This document shows, piece after piece, positions 1 through 7,931 of a DNA stretch of 64,000 nucleotides. Made by a program: the position numbers and the translations under genes. Every line of letters begins with the position of its first letter. Positions within the stretch are counted from its first letter, which is position 1. The stretch is from Actinomadura terrae (lineage in GTDB: Bacteria; Actinomycetota; Actinomycetes; Streptosporangiales; Streptosporangiaceae), in NCBI RefSeq assembly GCF_022751215.1, contig NZ_JAICDG010000005.1:1-64000 (forward strand), read 5' to 3'. The notes under the pieces were generated by a model that saw nothing but the letters and a program-made list of their open reading frames with translations, ran no database searches and was not told the origin of the DNA.

Positions 1-107
1 TCACCCGTTCGCCGCTCGAGTACCCCCGAAGGGGCCTTTCCGCTCGACTTGCATGTGTTAAGCACGCCGCCAGCGTTCGTCCTGAGCCAGGATCAAACTC
101 TCCATCA
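1..107 (-). rRNA. rrs: 16S ribosomal RNA, 5' end (partial)
   Basis: Read on the minus strand this is the start of a bacterial 16S rRNA: the universal AGAGTTTGATCCTGGCTCAG site lies at about 84-103, followed by GACGAACGCTGGCGGCGTGC and the actinobacterial V1 helix. Only the first ~107 bases are present; the gene runs off the left edge of the window. The mature 5' end is placed near 107 by analogy with other actinobacteria and could be off by a few bases. Confidence 0.97.
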
Positions 108-295
108 AGGCCACACGACCACCAGAAGGGGCGAACCTCCCAGCAGCCAAACCTCAGAAGAAAATCCCAGCAAACACCAACCCCAAACAGGGTCGGCATA
201 TTGCCTCAAAGAAATCCCCGACCCCAACACCCAACTCCGAAGAGAAGGGAATCAGAGCCGCGGGGCGACCCCACCAAACATGGTCGGGCCGATAA

Positions 296-340
296 AGGCA
301 CTGGCTTTTAACACGCTGTTGAGTTCTCAAGAAACGGACA
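296..340 (-). promoter_or_regulatory. rRNA leader conserved block (antitermination/processing region)
   Basis: On the minus strand this reads TTCTTGAGAACTCAACAGCG followed by TGTTAAAAGCCAGTG, the block conserved in actinobacterial rrn leaders between promoter and 16S gene. In the family it belongs to the antitermination and RNase III processing region. Its position about 190-230 nt upstream of the 16S end is as expected. Confidence 0.75.
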
Positions 341-390
341 CCCACCGCGCCGAACCCGCTTCCGCGAGCCCCGCTCCGGGGCGACTCTTT

Positions 391-419
391 TACTTTATCG
401 GATCTGCTCGGTTTGTCAA
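391..419 (-). promoter_or_regulatory. rrn promoter, proximal
   Basis: The minus strand has a consensus -35 TTGACA (414-419) and an AT-rich -10, TAAAGT at 392-397 with a 16-bp spacer (or AAAGTA at 391-396 with 17 bp). It sits about 300 nt upstream of the 16S gene, just ahead of the conserved leader block, and is the last of two tandem promoters. Confidence 0.7.
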
Positions 420-481
420 TTTCCGGGCTTTTCCGATACGCCTTTCCGGTCCGCTGACGCGGCCCTTCCGGGCGGTGTTGC

Positions 482-510
482 TATTTCACCAGACTCGGCG
501 CGATTGTCAA
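482..510 (-). promoter_or_regulatory. rrn promoter, distal
   Basis: A second minus-strand promoter has -35 TTGACA (505-510), a 17-bp spacer and -10 GAAATA (482-487). Together with the proximal promoter it gives the tandem arrangement usual for rRNA operons. Confidence 0.6.
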
Positions 511-855
511 AACCGAACCGATCCCGGTCCATCACCGCACAGCAGACACGACGAAGCCGCATCGGCTGGTTTGGTAGTGGAGTCCCCATCCGGGCCGGCC
601 GCCTTTCGGCGTCCCGCTTCCCCTGGGGCGAAGTGAACAGTATGCCCGCGAGGGGGCGGCGTCAAACCGGCTCGCGCGTGTCAGTGCGGCCGGTTCGGTC
701 GTCCGGCCGGGTCGGCGAACGCAGCTTCGGCCGTCCGACCTCGGGTTTTATCCCGGATTGCCCTGGAGAAACGACCCTTTTGGCACGTCTCGAACCGTCC
801 AAAGTTTCTCTGAGGTTGCTCTCGTTCCCGAGCCGACGATCCGGACCGGTCCGGC
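511..855. other. Intergenic, nothing recognised
   Basis: About 345 bases between the distal rrn promoter and the stop codon of the next minus-strand gene. I see no ORF with actinomycete codon bias, no clear third TTGACA promoter and no strong terminator hairpin. Weak upstream rrn promoters could be present. Confidence 0.5.
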
Positions 856-1212
856 TCATGGCTGCGCGAGGTATCCGCCGACGAAGAGGACGCCTTCGGC
901 CAGCACCCACACGATCGCGGCGATGGTGAGGGCCGCGTCCAGCCGTCCGGGATAGTGGCGGACGGCGCGCATCGCCCAGGCCGCGACCGCGAGGACGGCC
1001 GCGAGCGCGGCGACCGGCGCGGAGAACAGGACCGCGTCCTTGAAGGCGGCACCGCAGCCGGGGTCGTGGGCGTCATCGTCCCCGCAGAACGCGGCGTCGC
1101 CCCATCCGCCCAGGGCCGAGAAGATCCAGAGCAACGCCAGCACACAGTTCGCGATCGTCGGTATGGCCGGCGATATCCACCCACCGTTCGAGCGTCCTGG
1201 CATGGCCTGCAC
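856..1212 (-). CDS. Small integral membrane protein, unknown function
   Basis: The 118-residue product has about three hydrophobic segments (residues ~18-38, ~63-82 and ~94-115). A short Cys/Asp-rich stretch (CGDDDAHDPGCG) lies between the first two and could be an extracytoplasmic loop closed by a disulfide. I recognise no family. The start is GTG at 1212, with GGAGG 12 bases upstream; an ATG three codons later is the alternative. It stands alone about 350 bases upstream of the distal rrn promoter on the same strand. Confidence 0.6.
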   Translation of the reverse strand: MQAMPGRSNGGWISPAIPTIANCVLALLWIFSALGGWGDAAFCGDDDAHDPGCGAAFKDAVLFSAPVAALAAVLAVAAWAMRAVRHYPGRLDAALTIAAIVWVLAEGVLFVGGYLAQP

Positions 1213-1293
1213 GATCGGAACGTACCTCCGCGCGGGCCGGGCGGGAACCCCTGGCCGTGAACCTCGGGCGACGGCGCACGAGGCGGACCCCCG

Positions 1294-1884
1294 TCAGGTG
1301 ATCTCCTTGGACTCGTGGAGGTTCAGGTCCATGACGATCGCCGTCATCGCCGCCATCGTCCGCAACGGCTCTGGGACGGGGTCGTAGATCTCCGCGCTGT
1401 ACTTGTCCGCGGTGGTCAGCAGGTGCGTGGCCAGCCCCGCCCACTTCTTCCGCACGTGGGCGACCTTGCCGCCCTCGGCGTCGGCGACCTCGAAGTTGTT
1501 GCGCGGCAGGTCGACCGCGACCGAGCCGATCACGGCGTCGGCCCCGTCACGGATCACGTAGCGGCGGCCGACCCGCTCGGTGACGAACGTTCCGATGACG
1601 TCGCCCTCGGGGGCGCGCACCTCGGTAAGCTCCCGCCCCCGCCGCTTGTCGATCACCAGCAGCGGCTCGCCGTCGGGCGTGGTCAGCAGGACGGCCCGAG
1701 CGTCCAGGTCCGACTTGCCGGGAAAGACCTGCCGGAGCGCCTCCCCGCGCCCCTTCTCGCTCGTCTCGCCCGCGATGGCGAGGAGGGTGCCGTCGCCGTC
1801 GAGCACCTTGTACCGCGACTTGGCGATCGGACCTCTGCGAGGCTGCTCGATCTTGAGCGTCGGGGAGCTGAACACTTCGCGCAC
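1294..1884 (-). CDS. LURP-one-related/phospholipid scramblase-like protein
   Basis: The 196-residue product opens VREVFSSPTLKIEQPRR, typical of bacterial members of the tubby C-terminal/scramblase-like fold (LURP-one-related), and continues with the alternating beta-strand pattern of that barrel (KYRVLDGDGTLLAIAGE-like segments, then RRGRELTEVRAPEGDVIG). The family's biochemical role in bacteria is unknown; scramblase activity should not be assumed. I chose the GTG at 1884 because AGGAG lies five bases upstream; the frame is open for 35 more codons upstream but that part is low-complexity. Monocistronic here. Confidence 0.75.
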   Translation of the reverse strand: MREVFSSPTLKIEQPRRGPIAKSRYKVLDGDGTLLAIAGETSEKGRGEALRQVFPGKSDLDARAVLLTTPDGEPLLVIDKRRGRELTEVRAPEGDVIGTFVTERVGRRYVIRDGADAVIGSVAVDLPRNNFEVADAEGGKVAHVRKKWAGLATHLLTTADKYSAEIYDPVPEPLRTMAAMTAIVMDLNLHESKEIT

Positions 1885-2547
1885 GCGTTCTCCTGCCTTG
1901 TCGGCGGCCGGACGAGCCACCTCAATCTTCGCGTATCGGACGTCAACCCATCTTCGCCGCTGCACCCACCCAAGCGGCGATCCTGCCAAGCCCGGCCCAC
2001 AAGGGGAAGGACTTCTTCAGCACGACCCTTTCAGCAACTCCACCCGACCGGGCATGACCCGCGCCTGAGCTGCCAAGGCGTCCCGGTATGGTCGCGACGC
2101 GGCAAGCAACTTCTTCCTGTCGGGACGCCCTTTCGAGCACCACCACCTGGCCCCGTCCGGCTCAACCGGATCACCACCCCACCGCAGGGGATCGTCCGCG
2201 AGCTGGCGAAGCACCACGGACAGCGCCATCAAACTTTCGCAGGCTCCGAACGTCCCACGGCAGGCGTGCTGGACCCAACCGAAGTGATCGAGTGCGTTCA
2301 CGCTGAGGGACGTCGAGGCGAGTCGTGATCTGACTGACCACCCGTACGCGAGCATCACGAACCGACGTGCGAGGCCGGGATGTGGTGGCCGTCGCCGCTG
2401 TCACGGCCACCACGCGGACGCTTGTGCAGCCACCCGATGCCTACACCCGCATCGCCGCCCATGACCGGGCGCTCTGAGGTTCCCGCCCCCATCGCCCCCG
2501 ATCCATGGCCGGGTTTCCGCGGACGCAGGGCCGCAACCGCCGGTCGC
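1885..2547. other. Intergenic, mostly without a convincing gene
   Basis: A 663-base stretch between two minus-strand genes. The only candidate is a minus-strand frame at 2017-2358 that reads as protein-like from about residue 20 (VNALDHFGWVQHACRGTFG onward) but has mixed third-position GC, no good ribosome binding site and no recognised family. It may be a degenerate gene remnant. I see no repeat or strong hairpin in the rest. Confidence 0.4.
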
Positions 2548-2943
2548 CTAGGGTGCGGCGTCCTCGTTCAGCTGTCGATCCCTGTCGCTCCGCGCGCGAT
2601 CAAGGAGTCTGCTGGCCGGAAGCCCCTCATCGCGCGAGGTCACCGTCCGCAGCGGAGTGAAGTCAACGGGCAGGACGTCCAGCAGACACAGCACATGGCC
2701 GCCCGCAGAAAGCGCGATCAGCAGCTCGCACCGCAACTGCCGAGGAACGTCCGGACGGTGGGGCAGGTCGTGCCACAACGTAGGCCACAGGTAGTGGTCG
2801 CCGTCGGGCGCCGCGTTCGCGTGTATCCACGCTGGGTCTTGCCGCTGGCCGAGGTCGAATTCGCGCGCCCGCTCCTCCAACCTGAGCAACGAAGCCGTAT
2901 CGATGGCTTTCAGCTCTTGAGGCACAGGCTGATCCGAGGTCAT
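2548..2943 (-). CDS. Hypothetical protein
   Basis: The 131-residue product starts MTSDQPVPQELKAIDTASLL and is acidic, soluble-looking and without signal peptide or membrane segment. The Trp/His-rich middle (YLWPTLWHDLPHRPDVPRQ) is its most distinctive part. The frame is open further upstream but that part is Arg-rich and overlaps the preceding gene, so I start at the ATG at 2943. The ribosome binding site is weak. No family is recognised. The preceding VOC gene ends 50 bases upstream on the same strand, so co-transcription is possible. Confidence 0.5.
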   Translation of the reverse strand: MTSDQPVPQELKAIDTASLLRLEERAREFDLGQRQDPAWIHANAAPDGDHYLWPTLWHDLPHRPDVPRQLRCELLIALSAGGHVLCLLDVLPVDFTPLRTVTSRDEGLPASRLLDRARSDRDRQLNEDAAP

Positions 2944-2993
2944 GACCCCATGCTGCCCAGGGGCTCCCGAGTCCAGAAGCAATTCGCCGAAGA

Positions 2994-3392
2994 TTAGGTG
3001 CGGGGACGATGCGCCCGGACGTCCACGGGACGTCCGTCGGGATCGTGAGCCGTCATCGTCCACTGCGTGGGCAGCGTCTCGATCTCTCCGACCGGGCATC
3101 CGGCGCCGAGCATGTGCTCGCGGACCTCGCACAGCTGCTCGTATGTTCCGACGCGCAGTCCCCATCCCGCACGGTTCAGGGGGTCGAGGTCGGTGGTGGG
3201 GGCGGTGCCGGTCTCGACCATCATCAGATGGTCGTTCTCGCCGACGTCGAGGACCGCGACCCGAGGACCGGACGCGGTCGCGGCACGCTCGAACGCAAGC
3301 CGCGCTCCGAGCAACCCGGTGTAGTACTCCACGAGCCGATCGAGGTCGGTCGTGGACAGCGTCACATGGTTGATTCCGTGCAAATCAGGCAT
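2994..3392 (-). CDS. VOC family (glyoxalase/dioxygenase fold) protein
   Basis: A 132-residue single-unit VOC protein. It has the N-terminal INHVTLSTTDLDRLVEYYTG strand-helix unit, a central FERAATASGPRVAVLDVGEN segment, and the C-terminal motif AHDPDGRPVDVR seen in glyoxalase-like members (HDPDG). Members of this superfamily bind a metal with His/Glu residues and catalyse varied isomerisations, dioxygenations or drug sequestration; substrate cannot be inferred here. Length is standard. Confidence 0.8.
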   Translation of the reverse strand: MPDLHGINHVTLSTTDLDRLVEYYTGLLGARLAFERAATASGPRVAVLDVGENDHLMMVETGTAPTTDLDPLNRAGWGLRVGTYEQLCEVREHMLGAGCPVGEIETLPTQWTMTAHDPDGRPVDVRAHRPRT

Positions 3393-3776
3393 GGTGCGTC
3401 GACCCTATTACAGCCACGACCCGGAACCGATCACGGCGACCACTCGGCTACGCGAATTGTCGACGAAGCTCTGGCACCCCGAATTGTCGAGCTGGCCTGT
3501 CGGGTGGAAGCGCCAACCCCACAACGCTGGCCTGGCGAGAAAGTACTGGGTGGACGCCAGCCCCTGCCGAGCCGCCTCAGGCGGGCTCCGGGGCTCCGGG
3601 GCTCCGCATGCGAGCCGACCACGCCGGTCTCGCCCTCATACACACGCCACCGCGAGACTGTCCAAAGGCCGAGGCCGAATGGTCCCACACCGCAAATGGC
3701 GTCGCTCCATGCTTCCCACGGGTGAGGAGAGCCAAGCAAGGCTTGTGGGCCTGTCCCGCAGCGACCTCAGCCACCG
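3393..3776. other. Intergenic, no gene seen
   Basis: About 380 bases upstream of the VOC gene, before the structured repeat. Several short frames overlap on both strands, none with convincing codon bias or a ribosome binding site. The sequence could be a gene remnant, since some frames look semi-protein-like, but I cannot identify one. Confidence 0.45.
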
Positions 3777-3904
3777 CGCGGGCGCGTAGCTCAGCGGTGG
3801 GGCGAAGCCGGAGGCGAGCCCCACCGCTCAGATCGCGAAGCGATCCGCGCCCGCACAAGATCGGTCAGCGTGCGAGCCGCCAGGCGAGCACGCTGGGCCG
3901 AGAT
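3777..3904 (-). repeat. Structured dispersed repeat, copy A
   Basis: Copy A of a ~130-nt element also found at 52905-53035 and 55260-55391. Read on the minus strand it has a conserved lead CGGCCC, a 7-bp stem AGCGTGC/GCACGCT (3888-3894 and 3867-3873) around the loop TCGCCTGGCGGCTC, then GACC, a closing pair GCGGGCGCG...CGCGCCCGC, and inside it the hairpin ATCGCTTCGCGAT and a long AGCGGTGGGGC...GCCCCACCGCT hairpin. It lies downstream of the groEL terminator. Confidence 0.85.
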
Positions 3905-3914
3905 TGAAGTAAAT

Positions 3915-3952
3915 AAGGCACGGCCAAGGGGCGAGCCCCTTGGCCGTGCCTT
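3915..3952 (-). terminator. groEL transcription terminator
   Basis: A perfect inverted repeat with 18-nt arms (AAGGCACGGCCAAGGGGC and its complement) lies 44-81 bases downstream of the groEL stop. On the minus strand it is followed by the T-rich TTATTTACTT. The strength and position fit an intrinsic terminator for groEL. Confidence 0.9.
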
Positions 3953-3995
3953 CAACGAACCTGCCGAGATCGCGAGGAACTCGGGTTGGACCTGC

Positions 3996-5624
3996 TCAGA
4001 AGTCCATGCCGCCGGCGTCGGGCATGCCGCCCGCGGGCGCCGGGTTCTTCTCCGGCTTCTCGGCGATGACGGCCTCGGTGGTCAGGAACAGCGCGGCGAT
4101 CGACGAGGCGTTCTGCAGCGCGGACCGGGTCACCTTGGCCGGGTCGAGGATGCCCGACTCGAACATGTTGACGTAGTCGCCGGTGGCGGCGTTCAGGCCC
4201 TCGCCCGGGGTGAGCGAGCGGACCTTCTCCACCACGACGCCGCCCTCGAGGCCGGCGTTGACGGCGATCTGCTTCAGCGGCTCCTCCAGAGCGCGCTTGA
4301 CGATGTTGGCACCGGTGGCCTCGTCGCCCGCGAGCTCCAGCTTGTCGAACGCCTTGGTGCCCGCCTGGAGCAGCGCGACGCCACCACCGGGGACGATGCC
4401 CTCCTCGACCGCGGCCTTGGCGTTGCGGACGGCGTCCTCGATGCGGTGCTTGCGCTCCTTGAGCTCCACCTCGGTCGCGGCGCCGGCCTTGATGACCGCG
4501 ACACCGCCCGCGAGCTTGGCCAGGCGCTCCTGGAGCTTCTCGCGGTCGTAGTCGGAGTCGGTGTTGTCGATCTCGGTGCGGATCTGGTTGACCCGGCCCG
4601 CGATCTCGTTGGCGTCACCGGCGCCGTCCACGATCGTGGTCTCGTCCTTGGCGATGACGATCTTGCGGGCGCGGCCGAGCATGTCGACGCTGGTGTTCTC
4701 CAGCTTGAGGCCGACGTCCTCGCTGATGACCTGGCCGCCGGTGAGGACGGCGATGTCGTTCAGCATGGCCTTGCGGCGGTCGCCGAAGCCCGGGGCCTTG
4801 ACGGCCACGGACTTGAAGATGCCGCGGATCTTGTTGACGATCAGCGTGGCCAGGGCCTCCGCCTCGACGTCCTCCGCGATGATCAGCAGCGACTTGCCGG
4901 ACTGCATGACGCCCTCGAGGACGGGCAGCAGGTCCTTGTTGGCCGACACCTTGCCCTGAACGATCAGGATGTACGGGTCTTCGAGAACCGCCTCCATCCG
5001 CTCGGGGTCGGTCACGAAGTAGTGCGAGATGTAGCCCTTGTCGAAGCGCATGCCCTCGGTCAGCTCGAGCTCCAGACCGAAGGTCTGGCTCTCCTCGACC
5101 GTGATGACGCCTTCCTTGCCGACCTTGTCCATCGCCTCGGCGATCATCTCGCCGATCTGCGGGTCGCCGGCGGAGATGGAGGCCGTCGAAGCGATCTGCT
5201 CCTTGGTCTCCACGTCCTTGGCGAGCTTGGACAGCTCCTCGCTCACCCGCTCGACCGCGGCCTCGATGCCCCGCTTGAGGGACATCGGGTTGGCCCCGGC
5301 CGCCACGTTCCGCAGGCCCTCGCGCACCAGCGCCTGGGCCAGGACGGTCGCGGTGGTGGTGCCGTCACCGGCGACGTCGTCGGTCTTCTTGGCTACTTCC
5401 TTGACGAGCTCGGCGCCGATCTTCTCCCAGGCGTCCTCAAGCTCGATCTCCTTGGCGATCGACACACCGTCGTTGGTGATCGTGGGGGCGCCCCACTTCT
5501 TCTCCAACACGACGTTGCGGCCCTTGGGACCAAGGGTCACCTTCACGGCGTCGGCGAGCTGGTTCATGCCGCGCTCAAGACCGCGACGGGCCTCCTCGTC
5601 GAACGCGATCATCTTTGCAGCCAT
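3996..5624 (-). CDS. groEL: Chaperonin GroEL (Hsp60)
   Basis: The 542-residue product is a full-length type I chaperonin. It starts MAAKMIAFDEEARRGLERG, carries the nucleotide-binding stretch with GDGTTTATVLAQALV near residue 86, and ends in GGM repeats (GGMPDAGGMDF), as in the essential GroEL of actinobacteria rather than the His-tailed GroEL1. It assembles as double heptameric rings that fold cytosolic proteins in ATP-driven cycles with GroES. No groES is adjacent, so this is a stand-alone groEL; a groES-groEL1 pair would be expected elsewhere. The ATG at 5624 follows GGAG; the frame upstream is untranslated leader. Two CIRCE operators upstream indicate repression by HrcA. Confidence 0.98.
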   Translation of the reverse strand: MAAKMIAFDEEARRGLERGMNQLADAVKVTLGPKGRNVVLEKKWGAPTITNDGVSIAKEIELEDAWEKIGAELVKEVAKKTDDVAGDGTTTATVLAQALVREGLRNVAAGANPMSLKRGIEAAVERVSEELSKLAKDVETKEQIASTASISAGDPQIGEMIAEAMDKVGKEGVITVEESQTFGLELELTEGMRFDKGYISHYFVTDPERMEAVLEDPYILIVQGKVSANKDLLPVLEGVMQSGKSLLIIAEDVEAEALATLIVNKIRGIFKSVAVKAPGFGDRRKAMLNDIAVLTGGQVISEDVGLKLENTSVDMLGRARKIVIAKDETTIVDGAGDANEIAGRVNQIRTEIDNTDSDYDREKLQERLAKLAGGVAVIKAGAATEVELKERKHRIEDAVRNAKAAVEEGIVPGGGVALLQAGTKAFDKLELAGDEATGANIVKRALEEPLKQIAVNAGLEGGVVVEKVRSLTPGEGLNAATGDYVNMFESGILDPAKVTRSALQNASSIAALFLTTEAVIAEKPEKNPAPAGGMPDAGGMDF

Positions 5625-5754
5625 AGGCTCCAGTCCTCCCGGAACAAGGTGGCTAAAAAAGGATCGAGCCGACGCCCGCGACGGACGGCCCCCGCCGACG
5701 GCTGCCATTCCGCCGCCGAACTGAGGCCTCATCGCCCCGACCCAGACTGTGAAG

Positions 5755-5781
5755 CTGTCACTCTCCACAGTAGAGTGCCAA
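5755..5781 (-). promoter_or_regulatory. CIRCE operator, proximal to groEL
   Basis: Plus strand reads CTGTCACTC-N9-GAGTGCCAA, six bases off in total from the CIRCE consensus TTAGCACTC-N9-GAGTGCTAA with the correct 9-bp spacing. HrcA binds this operator. It lies just downstream of the -10 box, 131 bases before the groEL start. Confidence 0.8.
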
Positions 5782-5788
5782 CCGTTTT

Positions 5789-5815
5789 TTAGCACTCTAC
5801 CCTGCCGAGTGCAAG
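5789..5815 (-). promoter_or_regulatory. CIRCE operator overlapping the groEL promoter
   Basis: Plus strand reads TTAGCACTC-N9-GAGTGCAAG: one perfect half and one with two changes. The same bases contain the minus-strand promoter: -35 TTGCAC (5809-5814), 17-bp spacer, -10 TAAAAA (5786-5791). HrcA bound here would sit directly on the promoter. Confidence 0.88.
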
Positions 5816-6071
5816 CGCCACACCTCCCCGCCCAGGCTAGTTCGATCTACCTGGCCGAACTCGGCCTGACCGGCACCGGAGCCTTGCGAGGCCTGGTCAG
5901 GCGTGCTCCGCTCTCCTCCGCTGCCGGTTGCGCCGGGCCGCCGTGGCGCCTGGCCTTCTCGCGGAGTTGGCGACCGGGTTGCCGCTTCGTGGCCTGGTTG
6001 CCCCTACGGTCGAAGTGACCGGTGGCCCGGGGAAGGGCCATGGCCGTCCAGTAACGCCGGAAGAGGGAACC

Positions 6072-6959
6072 ATGCGCGTCGCCGTCACCACCCCGACAGG
6101 AAATGTCGGCCACCACGTTGTCGGCATGTTGGTCCGGGCGGGCCTGCGGCCGCGTGTGTTGGTGCGCGAGCCCGGGCGGCTGGCTCCGGAGCTGCGAGAC
6201 CAGGTGGACGCCGTGCGGGCCGACCAATACGATCCCGCCGCTGTGGTGGCGGCCACCAGGGACGTTGACGCGCTCTTCTGGGTGGATCCGCCTTCCGACG
6301 GCGAGGACCCTCTCGCCGACTATGCCCGCGCCACCGAGAGTGTGGTCCGCGCCGTCACCGACAACGGGATCGGGCGCGTCGTCTTCCAGAGCAGCGTCGG
6401 CGCCGAGAAGCGCCACGGCGCCGGTGAGATCGACGGTCTGGCGCATACCGAAACGGCCTTGGACGAGCTCGGAATCGACGTCACGCATCTGCGCTGCGGC
6501 TATTTCTTCACCAATCTCGAACTCCAACTTCACGCGCTGCGGGCCGGTGTCCTTCAGGTGATCCTTCCCCTCGACCAGGCCATGGCCTGGGTGGCGCCCC
6601 GCGACATCGCCGAGGTTGCCGTTACCCGGCTGCTTTCCCGTGAATGGTCCGGACGGTGCGTCCAGGCGGTCCACGGGCCCGCCGATCTGACCTGGCGCGA
6701 GGTCGCCGATATCCTCACCGCCGCGACCGGCCGGCAGATCGAGGCGGAGCGGATCACCGACGACGCCATGCGCGCGCAACTCCGGCAGGCGGGGATGACC
6801 GACGGACTGGTCGAGGCCGTGCTCGGAATGTCGACCGGCCTGCGCGAGGACTTCGTGCCCGAGCAGCCCCGCACTGTCCAGTCCACCACTCCCACCCTTC
6901 TCGGCGGCTGGGCCTACGACCATCTCCGGCACCGGATCGCGCCGTCCGGCGAACGGTGA
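6072..6959 (+). CDS. NmrA/NAD(P)H azoreductase-like SDR family protein
   Basis: The 295-residue product is an atypical short-chain dehydrogenase. It starts MRVAVTTPTGNVGHHVV, a Rossmann dinucleotide-binding motif of the NmrA type (TGxxGxxV), and continues with VFQSSVGAEKRHG and RCGYFFTNLELQ, typical of NmrA-like and NAD(P)H:quinone/azoreductase-like members. Such proteins use or sense NAD(P) in the cytoplasm; the substrate is not inferable. The ATG at 6072 has GAGGG upstream. It is convergent with the nucleotidyltransferase gene, with one base between their stop codons. Confidence 0.85.
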   Translation: MRVAVTTPTGNVGHHVVGMLVRAGLRPRVLVREPGRLAPELRDQVDAVRADQYDPAAVVAATRDVDALFWVDPPSDGEDPLADYARATESVVRAVTDNGIGRVVFQSSVGAEKRHGAGEIDGLAHTETALDELGIDVTHLRCGYFFTNLELQLHALRAGVLQVILPLDQAMAWVAPRDIAEVAVTRLLSREWSGRCVQAVHGPADLTWREVADILTAATGRQIEAERITDDAMRAQLRQAGMTDGLVEAVLGMSTGLREDFVPEQPRTVQSTTPTLLGGWAYDHLRHRIAPSGER

Positions 6960-6960
6960 A

Positions 6961-7566
6961 TCATGAGGCAAGTCCAGTTGGGCGGTAATGGACGAGAGGG
7001 AGCACTTCCTGTTCCAGGCGGCGGGACAGGCGCAGCCGGTAGCGCGCTTCCAGGCGGTCGCGGGCGCGAATGTAGTGGGCCGCCGCGTCCTCAAGGGTGG
7101 GCGGGACGGAATGGACGCCCAAGGGTTCCAGGATGTGCAGGCTCATGCGGAGGAGTTCGCCTCTGACGCGGTCCTTCATTCCGTGGCGGCGTTTGCTGAC
7201 GAGCCACAGTGACCAGTCCCAGAAATGGGCGTCCATGGCGGCGAGGGTGTCGGGGCCGACGCGCCAGGGCGGGTTGGAGCTGCGCGGGACGTCCGCGAAG
7301 AGCAGGTCGATCTTGATGGGGCCCGGGAAGATCAGCAGGTAGCTCGCGACGTCGCCGAGGGGGTCCCACTGGGCGGCGAGCGGGTGCCAGGGCGCGACGA
7401 GGGCGGGCAGGTCGGAGGCGACGCGGCCGAAGTCGTCGGCGGTGACGTGGTAGTCCCAGTCGGACAGCTCGGTCGCGGTGCCGCGCGCCCGGGAGCCGAC
7501 GAGCTCGATCCGGCGCACCGCGGGGTGCGCCAGGACCGAGCCCTCGATGTCGTCCGCTATGCCCAT
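6961..7566 (-). CDS. Nucleotidyltransferase-domain protein
   Basis: A 201-residue protein of the minimal nucleotidyltransferase (pol beta) superfamily. The signature GSRARGTATELSDWDYHV at residues ~24-41 supplies the GS motif and the DxD-like metal-binding pair (DWDYH), and a third acidic residue lies in the strand IKIDLLFAD near residue 86. The C-terminal half is helical. Relatives transfer nucleotides to antibiotics, proteins or RNA; the target here is unknown, and no HEPN partner gene is next to it, which argues against a MNT/HEPN toxin-antitoxin pair. Confidence 0.82.
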   Translation of the reverse strand: MGIADDIEGSVLAHPAVRRIELVGSRARGTATELSDWDYHVTADDFGRVASDLPALVAPWHPLAAQWDPLGDVASYLLIFPGPIKIDLLFADVPRSSNPPWRVGPDTLAAMDAHFWDWSLWLVSKRRHGMKDRVRGELLRMSLHILEPLGVHSVPPTLEDAAAHYIRARDRLEARYRLRLSRRLEQEVLPLVHYRPTGLAS

Positions 7567-7609
7567 GGTGGGGCTTTACCCGGGTCCAGCTGGGGAAAAG
7601 CCCCGGTCA

Positions 7610-7888
7610 TCAGCCGCCCGCGACCGCGGGGATGATCGAGATCTGGGCGCCGTCGGGCGTCGTGGTGTCGAGGCCGTCGGCGAACCGGACGTCCTCGTCC
7701 CCCACGTAGACGTTGACGAAGCGGCGGATCTTGCCGGAGTCGTCGAGGATGCGGGCGGCGATGCCGGCGTGGCTGGCCTCCAGGTCGGCGACGACCGCGC
7801 GGAGGGTGTCGCCCTCGGCCTTCACCTCCGCCTCACCGCCGGTGTAGGTCCGCAGGATCGTCGGGATGCGGACGGACACGCTGCTCAT
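7610..7888 (-). CDS. metO: Sulfur carrier protein MetO-like (MoaD/ThiS family)
   Basis: The 92-residue product is a ubiquitin-fold sulfur carrier ending in the diglycine IIPAVAGG, the site that is adenylated and converted to a C-terminal thiocarboxylate. It lies 43 bases downstream of the threonine-synthase-like gene on the same strand and so shares its SAM riboswitch. In Streptomyces an identically arranged pair, MetM/MetO, makes homocysteine from O-phosphohomoserine, with thiocarboxylated MetO as sulfur donor. CysO of the cysteine route is the main alternative, but no cysM or mec gene is near. The activating E1 (MoeZ/MoeB type) is not in this window. Confidence 0.85.
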   Translation of the reverse strand: MSSVSVRIPTILRTYTGGEAEVKAEGDTLRAVVADLEASHAGIAARILDDSGKIRRFVNVYVGDEDVRFADGLDTTTPDGAQISIIPAVAGG

Positions 7889-7931
7889 GTACTGGCTCCT
7901 TCGTTGTCTGGCGCGGTCGGCGGCTTGCAGG

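Noticed and set aside
2017..2358. Minus-strand frame of 113 codons
   Set aside because: Partly protein-like, but mixed third-position GC, no ribosome binding site and no family; kept only as a possible remnant.
3777..3803. tRNA 5'-half-like string (GGGCGCGTAGCTCAGCGG) in structured repeat copy A
   Set aside because: The resemblance to a D-arm is limited to this copy; the other copies read CTAACTGAGCGG, no anticodon or T-arm follows, and the bases are accounted for by the repeat's own hairpins.
3870..5792. 640-codon plus-strand frame
   Set aside because: Antisense to groEL; long antisense frames are usual at this GC content, and the translation is low-complexity Leu/Gly/Asp without domains.
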